The notes under the pieces are model-generated. The model was given only the letters and a program-made list of their open reading frames with translations, did not search any database and had not been told where the DNA came from. From positions 1 to 64,000 of the forward strand of contig NZ_JBFABE010000019.1 in NCBI RefSeq assembly GCF_040640155.1: a DNA stretch of 64,000 nt. Direction: 5' to 3'. The position numbers were made by a program, and so were the translations under genes. The stretch is from Streptosporangium sp040640155. GTDB lineage: Bacteria; Actinomycetota; Actinomycetes; Streptosporangiales; Streptosporangiaceae. Positions 52,000 through 61,360 of the stretch are shown piece after piece (the stretch's first letter is position 1; each line of letters starts with the position of its first letter).

Positions 52000-52192
52000 C
52001 ACGACGACGACATGGCAAGGGACCCACCGGACACGCGGACCACAGCGGACAGACCGCGTGCCGTGCCCGGCGCCCCTCCATCGAAGGTGAGCGGCGTCCG
52101 CCGGCCATCAGCCCCGCCACCATCCGCGTTGGGTAACTCGTCTTCCGATACGGCCTCTGCTTCCGAGGCGAGAACCGGGATGGATCGGGACA

Positions 52193-55100
52193 TCACGAGG
52201 TGACCTCGGGGTCAGGTACGGCCTGCGCCCGGCGGAGGCGCTCGGAGAAGACGGCGTGGGCCTGGCGGTACTCGGCTTCGCGATCGGCCTTGTAGAAGGG
52301 GGCGGTGTAGCCGTCGGGGACGGGAGTGCTTTCCGGTGCCTCTTGATAGACCTCGAACTGCGCCCAAGTCTCCTTGGTCTGACGCTGGCCGATCGTACGG
52401 GCGTGACCGGCGAGTTTGTGTCCGTCAGCATCGAACCATGTCACTGCCTCATACTTTTGGAGCACGGGGAAACGGCCTCGATAGGCAGCGATCAGAGCTT
52501 CAACGTCTATGCCGAGCCAAACCGCGACAAGAGCATCAATTTCTACCAAGGCCGAGCGCCGGGCACGTTCGGTTCGCAACGGCGTCTCGGCATCCCACTC
52601 AGGGGTGACCTCGTGAAGCGACTGCATGCCAGGCCATTCACAGGCCCACCTTTCACAAACCGTCCAGGTAGGTTCATATGACTTAGCCCAGAGATCGGCG
52701 TGAGCGCTGGTGAGGCAATTCAAGCGCAGCGTTCGCAAGAGCAAGGCGGAAGCCAGGGGGTGATCGGGGACTGGAGCAGGCATGGCCCGGGCTACATTGA
52801 CGCCAAGGTCACTTCGGCCAGTGACTCGGAGGAAGTAGTCCAGGGGAAGCGAAGCCCAGAATCCGGCGACTAAAGCAGTGAGTCTGCCATTTGGCATCGC
52901 CAAACTGTGCACTGCACCGATATGTGATGGGCCAGGAGGAATAAGAGCCGCATACAGAGCACGTTCGGTGTTTGGGGCAATTCTACGGCGCCATGCTAGA
53001 CGGTTGAAGGCCGTATACCGGCGCCGCGCTCTCGCTACGAGAAGTTGTTCAACCTTACTTGGGTCCGCATTTTCCTCCGAAGACCCGCTCATATCAGCGA
53101 CCTGTCTACGAGCGCGTGCGACCGCCTTTGAATCACCACGAAGACGCATCAGAGCAATGTGATCAACCCAACGGTCCTGCGCTGCCAGATACGCAAGAGT
53201 GCGGCCTTCAGCCCGTACGTATGCAGTATCCGGAACGAAGTTAGAGGAAAGACTTACAAGGTCAATCCCGTAGGGATCGTTACTGTTGGCGTCATGACGC
53301 TTAAAAACAGGAGTGGCCGCACCCAATTGCGGCCCCTTAAGAATTACTTGGCGCCACCGGTCGGGCTGATACTCCTTTCCAGTTATTTTGTCAGGGCGGT
53401 TATAATCAATCAGATCGTCCTTTTTTGCACCACTCTCGTGATAACCCGTTGAGATCTGCGGCTCTAGCGAACTAAGCCGCAACGGATAGTCCGCTAGAGC
53501 GGCGATTGCCGAGGCTTCCGCCGTGCTCACCGGAAAGAGAAGGCGCGCCTGTTCGACAGGCTTGTCCCCATCGTCCAACAGCTGCCTCCAAATGGAAAGC
53601 AGCTCCTGATTGACCCTGATAACCCGGGCCCTGTGGGGCCTTCCATCAAATTCAGCATTGCGGTAGCGGATTCCAGGAATCTCACCCGAGCCATTGTGCT
53701 CTCCTGAGAGTAGCAGCGCATCCGTAGAAACCAGCCAAGAGAGATGGTCAAAACCGATTTTCTTGGTGCTGCCATAGATGTGAACTCCGAAGTGGGTGGT
53801 ATCTCCGACAGGCCGAGGAAAGAAGCGTTGCCCTGAGTTGACGAAGTCACCATGAATACGCAATCTGCGGTACGCCTCCGCGCGTAGCGGCCCTTCCTTG
53901 TCTCCAGTGAAGTGAGTATCAGAATGCAGGAAACCCGCTGTTCCCGTCGGCGCACTATGCACCCAAACCTGGCACATGAACGCTCGATACAGGTCGGGTT
54001 GTGTTCCGACCAGCAACGGGTACGTCTGCGGTGACCCAAACAAGGCAACCTGTGCGTTAGTGTTTGTCAACTCGCTGAGCACATATCGTCTGATCGTCGA
54101 GTTCGTTAGGAGTTCCCCGCGCCGCCGGGTCTTCTCTGCAATAACAACCTTCTCCTCAAGCTCGAACCATGGTTCATATTCAGCGAGCACTCCGTGTTCG
54201 TTCCAGGTGGGCCGCACCCACGGTGGATTGCCCGCTTGGAGGTCGAAGCCGCCAGCGTTGAAGATCTGTGCGAACTGTAGCTCCCAATGGAAGAAACTCT
54301 GCTGCTCCACAATGTCATCAACGATCTGAATCCAAGGGAAGCGTTCGGCGATTTTTGCGGGGGATTCCATGCGCATCCAAAAGACGATGTCGTCCTCGTG
54401 AGGCTCCATGTCGTCCAGCGTCGTGAAGGTCGTGGCGAGGCTCTTGCGGCCGTCGGTGTCGCCGTGGTCGATGTCCACGCGGCCCAGCAGGGCCTCGGCG
54501 AAGTCGAGCCAGTCGTCGAGGTCGGCCAAGAGGATCACCTGGCGGAGGGGGGTGAGGGACGGGCGCTTGGGCGCGGGCGTCGGGCGGGTGGCCCTGGCAT
54601 CCTTAAGCTCGTGAGCCACGCTGACCAGGTCAAGCTGCTCGTCGCCGGTGGCGAAAAGTGCCTCCTGCTTGCGGACGCGGAAGCCGATCGTCTCCTCGAA
54701 CGCCGGAAGCGTCTCGTGGACCGTGCCGGAAGGGCCGTCCGTTGCTGCGGGGCGCACCGGCTCCGGCAGGACGATAGGCGGGGCGAGCCTGGTGTAGACG
54801 TCGTCGGAGCCGTCCAGCATGCCGGCGCGGTCGAGCGGCCAGAACCACAGCGCGCACCAGGCGTCCATCACCTTCTTGAGCCGCCAGTAGGGCGTGCCGG
54901 GGGCGACGAGGTCGCCGTAGACCTTCTCCCTGCTGACGGCCTGGGCGGGCTGGTCGATCCAGTCGGCGCCCCAGACGTCGATCTTGCGGCTGATCTCGCG
55001 CTCGGAGATGGTCAGGCGCTGGACGACCAGGTCCCAGAGGTATTCGGCGCGGCCTGACAGGGCCTGGAGGCGCTGGAGCTGAGTGAGCTTCTGCCCCTGC

Positions 55101-57535
55101 TTCTTCTTGTCGGAGACCTTGGCACGCATCTTCTTACGCCAGTCGGCCAGCTTCTTGGCCTCGGCCGGTGCCAGCTCGCGGGCCTCCTTGGCCCCGGCGA
55201 CCGCGCCCCAGCCCTCGGCGGGCAGCAGGAAGTGGTGGACCTTCCCCGGCGGCAGCTTCCCCGCCGAGAACGGCAGGTCCTCGGGGGCCGACTTGAGCCA
55301 CTCCCCCTTGGTCAATCGCGCGGCGTCGTAGACCCGCCGGCCCGCGCCGATGAGGGAGTTACCGTGGCGCAGGTGCAGGCCGAACCAGGGGGCCTGCAGT
55401 CCCGGGTGCATGACGTTGAGCCAGAGGGAGACCTCGGCCAGCTCGATGGCGGTCTCGTTGAGGTCGACACCGTAGGAGTTGTGCAGCGCGACGTAGGCCT
55501 TGACCCGCTGCAGCTCCTCCTCGTACCGCTCCGGGTCGACCGAAACGCCGAGTTCGCGCTGGCGGCGGCGCAGGTACTCGGCCGACACCTGGTTGATGGC
55601 CTCGTTGAGGAAGGCGCCCGACCCCAGGGCGGGCTCGCAAATCTTCCAACTCAGGATCTCGCGGGCCGGGGTGACCGTGCCGTCCTGGTCGAGGCGGTGT
55701 TTCAGGGCGAGTTCGACGGTGACCTGGGTCAGCGACTCGGGCGTGTAGTAGGAGGCGCTGGTCTCCCGGTCGCGCCCGGCGAGCCGGTAGACGAACGAGC
55801 CCTTGAAGTACCTCTTGTACTCCTCGGTCTTATGACCGTCTTCGTCCACCCGGCGGACGAAGACGTCCTCGGGGTAGTCGTCGACCTTCGAGGCCGGGAT
55901 CGTCCAGGTACCACCGTGGGGGTCGCCGTTCTTGGCGACCTCGTACAGCTCCTCGGTGGAGATGAAGCCGGTGTAGGACATCAGGCCCTCGTACACCGCG
56001 CCGAGCTGGTTGATGCCGAGCTGGGCGTAGGAGATGAAGCCGCCCCGCTCCTTACGCCGCCCCTTGGTGAGCATGAGCGCCTGGAGCACCCGGTGCAGCG
56101 TCTCGTTCCTGAGCCGGGTGTCGATCTTCGGCGCGGTCGGGTCCTCCTCGTCGTACCCGGGAACGGTCAGTGCGGCACGGCCGATCAGCTTGGTCTTCTT
56201 CGGGTCGAACAGGTCGGCGCGGAGCGGCTCGAACCGCAGCCCCTCCCCCGTGGGGAACGCGGATCCCCCGGAGCTCGCGGAGCTCGCGGAGCCCGCGGAG
56301 CTCGCGGAGCCCGCGGAGCCCGGCGAACCGTCGACGCTCTCCGGCCCCCCGGAGCCCCCGGACCTCGGGTTGTCGCCGTTGACCAGGCGGAACAGCAGGT
56401 CGAGCGACTCGTACAGGTGGAAGGAGTTCCGCGCCTCCTCGCCGGTCAGGTCGCGGACCACGAGGTCGCCCAGCCGGGACAGGCTGTAGCCCCGGCCGTA
56501 GTCCTCGTCGTCGGTCGGCAGGATGCCCAGCTCCGGGCGGGCCTCGGCGTACAGCAGGAACAGGATCCGGTAGAGGTAGCGCAGCGACTGCTTGCCCAGT
56601 TCCTTGGCCAGCGCGCCCGGCTCCATGACGTCCTCGGGCCGCACCGCGCGCACGGTGCCGTCCTCAAGGCGCATCTCGGCCTGGCGGATCCGGTTGAGCA
56701 CCTCGTTGGCGATCAGCTCGACGGATTCCTTCAGCCCATTGCGGAGCTCGGTGGAGACGCCGACCGCGTGGTTGCGCGAGTTCGTGAGCAGCTCGGCCAG
56801 CGGTTCGGAGCCGCCCTCCTCCGGAGGCAGCAGCGAGTCGGCGCCGAAGAGCGCGGCGACGACCTCCAGCTCGGCCGGGTTGTTCCGGCCCAGTGCCACG
56901 TCGAGGCTGACGGCCAGGTAGCGGCCCTCGCCCCAGGTGGCCCGGTCGGCGAGGACCGCGACACCACCGGCGAGGACCAGCACGTACCGGGGCGGGGTGT
57001 CGGCGGCGAACAGCCAGGACGCCAGCTTGGTACCGGAGGTGAGCTGCTCGCTGCCGTCCAGCCGGACCGGTGCCCCCAGCAGGCCCGCCCGGTCGTCGTC
57101 GAGCGCGGCGTCCACCTCGGTGGCCCACCCGCACTCGACGGCGACCAGGTGCTGGTCGGCGTACGCCACCGGGACGGCGTGCTCCCGGCCCGCCCGCCGC
57201 ACGGTCAGCTCGTGCGGCCGCGCGGCGAACCCGAGCGCGCGCAGCACGTCCCCGTGCAGCTCGCCCAGTTCCTTGCGCCACTCGGCCCTGTCGTCGGGGC
57301 CGATGAGTTCGTCCTCGCGCAGTCGTGCGTCGAATCCGGCGAAGAACGGGCGGTCGGCGAAGTAGGCCTTGCGTAGTTCGCGCAGGCCTCGGCGCGGGGT
57401 GACGCGGTCGGCCTTCTCGTCATCGGTCCAGCGGGCGAGCAGGCCGCCGGCCTTCTTCAGGTCCTTGGGCAGCACCTCGGCCAGGTAGTGCGCCGAGAGG
57501 TAGTCGCCGCGGTTGACTATCGAGTCGAAGCTCAT
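52193..57535 (-). CDS. Eco57I-type N6-adenine DNA methylase, DrmMI-like
   Basis: A protein of 1780 aa. Residues ~1-380 are an N-terminal region with a nuclease-like/TypeIIG look (ASWLFAADTPPRYVLVLAGGVAVLADR). A Ser/Gly low-complexity linker follows at ~388-430. The methylase core has motif I EPALGSGAFLNEAI near 636-650 and motif IV AGNPPWVRP near 1103, the gamma-type adenine methylase order, then a long C-terminal target-recognition part with LIDYNRPDKITGKEYQPDRW and the TRD-like AYVRAEGRTLAYLAAQDRWVD. It overlaps the SNF2 helicase by 4 bp (ATGA). In DISARM class 1 this partner is drmMI. The C-terminal half is much less GC-rich than the N-terminal half. Confidence 0.85.
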   Translation of the reverse strand: MSFDSIVNRGDYLSAHYLAEVLPKDLKKAGGLLARWTDDEKADRVTPRRGLRELRKAYFADRPFFAGFDARLREDELIGPDDRAEWRKELGELHGDVLRALGFAARPHELTVRRAGREHAVPVAYADQHLVAVECGWATEVDAALDDDRAGLLGAPVRLDGSEQLTSGTKLASWLFAADTPPRYVLVLAGGVAVLADRATWGEGRYLAVSLDVALGRNNPAELEVVAALFGADSLLPPEEGGSEPLAELLTNSRNHAVGVSTELRNGLKESVELIANEVLNRIRQAEMRLEDGTVRAVRPEDVMEPGALAKELGKQSLRYLYRILFLLYAEARPELGILPTDDEDYGRGYSLSRLGDLVVRDLTGEEARNSFHLYESLDLLFRLVNGDNPRSGGSGGPESVDGSPGSAGSASSAGSASSASSGGSAFPTGEGLRFEPLRADLFDPKKTKLIGRAALTVPGYDEEDPTAPKIDTRLRNETLHRVLQALMLTKGRRKERGGFISYAQLGINQLGAVYEGLMSYTGFISTEELYEVAKNGDPHGGTWTIPASKVDDYPEDVFVRRVDEDGHKTEEYKRYFKGSFVYRLAGRDRETSASYYTPESLTQVTVELALKHRLDQDGTVTPAREILSWKICEPALGSGAFLNEAINQVSAEYLRRRQRELGVSVDPERYEEELQRVKAYVALHNSYGVDLNETAIELAEVSLWLNVMHPGLQAPWFGLHLRHGNSLIGAGRRVYDAARLTKGEWLKSAPEDLPFSAGKLPPGKVHHFLLPAEGWGAVAGAKEARELAPAEAKKLADWRKKMRAKVSDKKKQGQKLTQLQRLQALSGRAEYLWDLVVQRLTISEREISRKIDVWGADWIDQPAQAVSREKVYGDLVAPGTPYWRLKKVMDAWCALWFWPLDRAGMLDGSDDVYTRLAPPIVLPEPVRPAATDGPSGTVHETLPAFEETIGFRVRKQEALFATGDEQLDLVSVAHELKDARATRPTPAPKRPSLTPLRQVILLADLDDWLDFAEALLGRVDIDHGDTDGRKSLATTFTTLDDMEPHEDDIVFWMRMESPAKIAERFPWIQIVDDIVEQQSFFHWELQFAQIFNAGGFDLQAGNPPWVRPTWNEHGVLAEYEPWFELEEKVVIAEKTRRRGELLTNSTIRRYVLSELTNTNAQVALFGSPQTYPLLVGTQPDLYRAFMCQVWVHSAPTGTAGFLHSDTHFTGDKEGPLRAEAYRRLRIHGDFVNSGQRFFPRPVGDTTHFGVHIYGSTKKIGFDHLSWLVSTDALLLSGEHNGSGEIPGIRYRNAEFDGRPHRARVIRVNQELLSIWRQLLDDGDKPVEQARLLFPVSTAEASAIAALADYPLRLSSLEPQISTGYHESGAKKDDLIDYNRPDKITGKEYQPDRWRQVILKGPQLGAATPVFKRHDANSNDPYGIDLVSLSSNFVPDTAYVRAEGRTLAYLAAQDRWVDHIALMRLRGDSKAVARARRQVADMSGSSEENADPSKVEQLLVARARRRYTAFNRLAWRRRIAPNTERALYAALIPPGPSHIGAVHSLAMPNGRLTALVAGFWASLPLDYFLRVTGRSDLGVNVARAMPAPVPDHPLASALLLRTLRLNCLTSAHADLWAKSYEPTWTVCERWACEWPGMQSLHEVTPEWDAETPLRTERARRSALVEIDALVAVWLGIDVEALIAAYRGRFPVLQKYEAVTWFDADGHKLAGHARTIGQRQTKETWAQFEVYQEAPESTPVPDGYTAPFYKADREAEYRQAHAVFSERLRRAQAVPDPEVTS
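56271..56324. repeat. 9-bp tandem repeat in the methylase linker
   Basis: Six units of GAGCTCGCG/GAGCCCGCG, encoding Gly/Ser/Ala units (AGSASSAGSASSASS on the minus strand). Located between the N-terminal region and the methylase core; a likely flexible and length-variable linker. Confidence 0.85.
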
Positions 57536-60333
57536 CGCTGCCCGTCCTGCGTGGTCACGGCCGATTCCGGCATGGGAGTCAGTACGGCGAGAACGCGGAG
57601 CAGCGGCTCGCCGGTGGTCTGCAGGGATTCGAGGAGCTGCTCCTGCTCGGTGACGGTCTGGCGCACGTCGGCTTCCTTTCGGCCGCGCTGCGAGACGTGC
57701 ACGCCGTCGAGGGTGAGCTGTTGCCAGCCGGAGAGCTGGGCGCGGTAGGCGTTCAGGGGGGCGACCACCTCCGCGTCGTAGCGGGCGCGGCGCTCCTCCA
57801 GGTGGGTGCGCGCGACCTCGACGGCGGGCTTCACCAGTTCCTGGAGGGGCTCCAGATCCAGCAGTCGGCCCGTATTGATCATCCCGGGGCCGACCTTGGC
57901 CGCCTTGAGGACCTCGACCATCTCCTCATCCCGTACGGCGAGCGCCTCGGGCGGCCCGCCGACCGCCATCCACTCCACGACGGTGGGCCGGCCGCGCCGG
58001 TTGGAGTAGATGCCCTGGATGAGGAAGACGCTCTCGTCCACCTCGGCGGTGATGACCGGCGCCTTCTTGCGGCCGAGCCGGACGAGGACCTTGTCGGTCA
58101 GCCAGTCAACGAGCGGATGCAGGTCGGACAGATAGGCGATCTCCGGCCACATGGTCTTGGTCTTGCGGGCCTCGTCGAGCTTACGCTGGGCGAGCGTACG
58201 GCTGAAGGTGACCTTCATCCGCTTCCTGACGTCATGGGTGCGCAGGTAGGAGGAGGGAAGCACGGAGAGCCGGTGGATCAGGTCGGCGGGCGGCGTGAAG
58301 GCGAGCATCTCGCCGTCGTCCTCCATGCCGTCGAGAAGCCTGAGCGTCCTGATGGCCTCGTGGGCGAACTCCTCGGTGCTGTCGAAGAGCCGCGGCACCT
58401 TCGCCCTCGCTGGTTCGGGCGGCAGCGGGTCCTGCGGGCTCGTCTCCTCGTTGAAGAAGCCGGCGAGGAGGTCGTCGGCCTCGTGCGACTCCAGCGACTC
58501 CTCCACGCTCTTGCCGTCGAGCAGGTCCTGGATGAGCCGGCGCTCCTCGCGCTCGGCGCGGTACTCACCGGTGACGGCCTCGGCGGTGCCCAGACTGTGG
58601 TGGGCAGCCGACTCCTTGACCAGCAGCTTCTCTGCCACGGTCCGGTCGTCCTTGGCCCCCTCGACGTCGGAGGTCAGGATCAGCGCGGTGAACTGCGGCT
58701 GGTTCTCCTGGCCGTAGCGGTCGATACGGCCGTTGCGCTGCTCGATCCGGATCAGGCTCCACGGCACGTCGTAGTGGATCATCTGGTGGCACTGCCGGTG
58801 CAGGTTGACGCCCTCGGAGGCGACGTCGCCGGTGAACAGGATGCGCACCTTGCTGTCGGAGAGCGAGAACCGCTCGACGATCTCCTGCTGCTGGGTGTCG
58901 GAGAAGCCGCCGTGCATGACGTCGATCGCGTCGTCCTTCAACCCCAGCCGCGCCGGGACGGTCTTTCGCAGCCACTCCAGGGTGGGCACGCTCTCGGAGA
59001 AGACCACGACCCGGGTCTCGCTGCGCGGGCCGACGCCGATCTTCTGCAACCGGGTGACGAGGGTGGCGAGCTTGGCCGAGTCGTCGTCGGTCATCCGCGC
59101 CGTGAGATCGCGCAGGGTCTTCAGTGCCTCGATCTCACGGGGCTCCTTGGCGTTCTTCAGCCGGTTGCCCACCGTGCCGGCCAGGGCGACGTGCGAGGAG
59201 AGGAAGGACTTGAGCAGGGTGTAGGGGAAGAGCCGGCTTTTGGCGTCGACCACCGGCCCACCGGCTCGCCGGTCTCCGGCCAGCCAGACCTGGGTGAGTT
59301 CCTCGAAGATTTTCTCCTCGGCGTCGGTCGCCGGGCAGTGGACCGGGACGGAGGGACCCCGGTCGGGCCACTTGCCGCCCATCTGGTCGCGTACCTCAGG
59401 ATTGATCTTCGTACGGCGTAGGTAGAGGTGGTCGATGTCGCGCGCCGAGTAGCGGGTGTCGTCGGCGATCGCGGCCGGGTCGAGCATCCGGATCAGCTCG
59501 GCGAAGGACTTCGGGTCTCCGTTGTGCGGGGTGGCGCTGGCCAGCAGTAGCGCGTCGGTGTTGCGGGCCAGCAGCTTGGCCAGCCGGTTGCGGAAGCTGT
59601 TCTCGCCGATCAGGTTGTGCGACTCGTCGATGACGACCGCGTCCCAGTGCATCTTCTCCAGGTGCTGGCCGTACCTGCCCTGGTTCTTGAGGGTGTCGAT
59701 CGAGACGATGATCCGCTTGTAGTAGGTGAACGGGTTGCGACCGGCCGGGATGTGCCGCTGGATGCGCTCGATGCCGACCGAGTCGAGACGGATCAGCGGG
59801 ATGGAGAACCGGGTCCACAGCTCGTGCTGGAACTGCTCCAGCACCTGCTGCGGGGTGACCACGAGAATCCGTTCGCCCCGGCCACGGCGGATCAGCTCGG
59901 CGAGGATGAGCCCGATCTCCAGCGTCTTGCCCAGGCCGACCACGTCGGCGAGCAGGATGCGCGGCCGGAGCCCTTTCAACGCCAGCTCGGCCGGGCGCCG
60001 CTGGTAGGGCAGCGGGTCGAGCAGGAAACGGTCGGACAGCGCGAGGCCCTTCTCCGTCTGGGGCAGCGGCGTCCTGCGCAGGACGGCCTCCAGGAAGAGG
60101 CGGCTCTTGGCGAACCTGGGTGTCTCGTCCTGTTCCAGGATCGTGTCCTCGGGGCGCATCAGCTCGACGGTGTCGAACTCGGTGAAGAACACCGCGTCCT
60201 CGTCGCGGACGAACTCCGACGCACCGATCGCGGTGATCCGCTGCCCCGCCCCCCTGGTCTCGCAGGTGCGGACGATCCACTCGGCGTCGCGGACCTCGAT
60301 CCGGGCACCCGGCGGATACTGCGTCTCGGTCAC
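57532..60333 (-). CDS. drmD: SNF2-like helicase, DrmD-like
   Basis: A protein of 933 aa with a GTG start and GAGGAGAG upstream. RapA/SNF2 layout: DPLPYQRRPAELALKGLRPRILLADVVGLGKTLEIGL (Walker A GLGKT at 133-137), VVIDESHNL (DExH), LASATPHNGDP, then the helicase C-domain with ILFTGDVASEGVNLHRQCH and IRIEQRNGRIDRYGQ. An N-terminal ~100-residue OB-like cap resembles DrmD (ARIEVRDAEWIVR). It is coupled to the downstream methylase by a 4-bp overlap, the drmD-drmMI order of class 1 DISARM, where the helicase and methylase mark or restrict phage DNA. Confidence 0.8.
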   Translation of the reverse strand: MTETQYPPGARIEVRDAEWIVRTCETRGAGQRITAIGASEFVRDEDAVFFTEFDTVELMRPEDTILEQDETPRFAKSRLFLEAVLRRTPLPQTEKGLALSDRFLLDPLPYQRRPAELALKGLRPRILLADVVGLGKTLEIGLILAELIRRGRGERILVVTPQQVLEQFQHELWTRFSIPLIRLDSVGIERIQRHIPAGRNPFTYYKRIIVSIDTLKNQGRYGQHLEKMHWDAVVIDESHNLIGENSFRNRLAKLLARNTDALLLASATPHNGDPKSFAELIRMLDPAAIADDTRYSARDIDHLYLRRTKINPEVRDQMGGKWPDRGPSVPVHCPATDAEEKIFEELTQVWLAGDRRAGGPVVDAKSRLFPYTLLKSFLSSHVALAGTVGNRLKNAKEPREIEALKTLRDLTARMTDDDSAKLATLVTRLQKIGVGPRSETRVVVFSESVPTLEWLRKTVPARLGLKDDAIDVMHGGFSDTQQQEIVERFSLSDSKVRILFTGDVASEGVNLHRQCHQMIHYDVPWSLIRIEQRNGRIDRYGQENQPQFTALILTSDVEGAKDDRTVAEKLLVKESAAHHSLGTAEAVTGEYRAEREERRLIQDLLDGKSVEESLESHEADDLLAGFFNEETSPQDPLPPEPARAKVPRLFDSTEEFAHEAIRTLRLLDGMEDDGEMLAFTPPADLIHRLSVLPSSYLRTHDVRKRMKVTFSRTLAQRKLDEARKTKTMWPEIAYLSDLHPLVDWLTDKVLVRLGRKKAPVITAEVDESVFLIQGIYSNRRGRPTVVEWMAVGGPPEALAVRDEEMVEVLKAAKVGPGMINTGRLLDLEPLQELVKPAVEVARTHLEERRARYDAEVVAPLNAYRAQLSGWQQLTLDGVHVSQRGRKEADVRQTVTEQEQLLESLQTTGEPLLRVLAVLTPMPESAVTTQDGQR

Positions 60334-60343
60334 AACTCTCCTC

Positions 60344-61360
60344 TTAGAAGCGGGCGTTCGAAGCGTAGGCGTCGCGCAGACGTGCGGCGAGCAGGGCGAC
60401 GACGGAGCCGGGGACGATCACCTGGCTGAGATCGCGCCGCCGGGGAAGCGGCGGTTCGACCTCCGGGGGGTCGGACAGCCGCTCCACGTAGGTCGCCACC
60501 GCCAGCCTGCGGGCGGCCACCGGGAGGGGGGTCCCGTCGGCGGTCGCCAGATCGGAGAGCCAGGCCGTCACCTGCGCGATCCCGGGGCGGGCCGCGGGGT
60601 CGTGCGCGAGCATCGCGGCGACGACAGGTTCGAACGCGGTGGGAAGCCCGTCGAGGTTCGGGGCGATCTCGGGGTTGACGATCCGCATGAACAACGCCGC
60701 GATGTTCGGCGCGTCGTAGGGATAGTGCCCGGTCAGCGCGAACAGCAGGGTCGCGCCCAGCGCGTAGACGTCCGTCGCCGACGTGACGTTCTTGGGGGTG
60801 TTGGCCTGCTCGGGTGACATGCAGGCGGGCGTGCCCAGCGTCGACTGCGACGTCGTCAGGTCCGACGGGCCGTCCGCGAAGGCCACCAGTCCGAGATCGA
60901 TGAGCTTGGGTCCCTCCCGGCCCATCAGCACATTGCCGGGCTTGAGGTCCCGGTGCAGCAGGCCGGCCCGATGGACGTCCTCGAGCGCCCCCGCGAGGAG
61001 GACGCCGAGAACGGCCGCGTCATCGGCGGTGAGCGTGCCGTGCGACTCGACGCACTCCTTCAGGCTCAGCCCTCGGACGTACTCGACCGCGAGCCACGGC
61101 TGCTCGTCCTCCTCCTCGGAGGCGTCGACGAGCCCCGCGACGTATGCTCCCTGAACGGTGCGGAGCGCGTCGATCTCCCTGGCGAAGCGGGCCCGCACCT
61201 CGGCCCGGCCGGTCAGCTCCTCTCGGATGACCTTGACGGCGACCTGCTCGTAGTCCGGCGTCAGACCGTAGAAGACCCGGCCCATGCCTCCGACACCGAG
61301 CCGCCCGTGCAACTTGATGTCACCGATGTGTTGGGGATCGGAACGGTCCAGGGGGTCCAT
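60344..61360 (-). CDS. Ser/Thr protein kinase, first gene of the DISARM-like operon
   Basis: A protein of 338 aa from ATG 61360 (GTG 61366 also has a GAGG upstream). Kinase core: LGVGGMGRVFYG at 21-32, Lys43 in VAVK, HRDLKPGNVLM, then IDLGLVAF, where the usual DFG is DLG, and LGTPACMSPEQ. The ~60 C-terminal residues are basic and unrelated to the tails of the other kinases. Only 10 bp separate it from the SNF2 gene, so it is transcribed with the methylase and helicase. A kinase as the leading gene of a DISARM-type operon is unusual; it may regulate or sense for the system. Confidence 0.88.
   Translation of the reverse strand: MDPLDRSDPQHIGDIKLHGRLGVGGMGRVFYGLTPDYEQVAVKVIREELTGRAEVRARFAREIDALRTVQGAYVAGLVDASEEEDEQPWLAVEYVRGLSLKECVESHGTLTADDAAVLGVLLAGALEDVHRAGLLHRDLKPGNVLMGREGPKLIDLGLVAFADGPSDLTTSQSTLGTPACMSPEQANTPKNVTSATDVYALGATLLFALTGHYPYDAPNIAALFMRIVNPEIAPNLDGLPTAFEPVVAAMLAHDPAARPGIAQVTAWLSDLATADGTPLPVAARRLAVATYVERLSDPPEVEPPLPRRRDLSQVIVPGSVVALLAARLRDAYASNARF

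Larger units (their letters stand above)
51615..52192. other. convergent gap with two hairpin dyads
   Basis: 578 bp between the ends of the plus-strand gene and the methylase gene. It contains two terminator-like dyads. A minus-strand frame beginning TGATG on the methylase stop starts plausibly (MSRSIPVLASEAEAVSEDEL) but soon becomes low complexity and runs through the plus-strand gene, so I do not call it. Confidence 0.55.

Noticed and set aside
50940..52196. Minus-strand frame starting on the methylase stop (TGATG), 418 codons
   Set aside because: Begins plausibly but soon becomes low-complexity Arg/Gly/Pro, has no family pattern and lies antisense to the better-supported plus-strand gene at 51048.
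38879..61360. Assignment of the island as BREX/Pgl
   Set aside because: Kinases and a giant methylase recall PglW/PglX, but there is no PglZ phosphatase domain and no PglY-type large ATPase.
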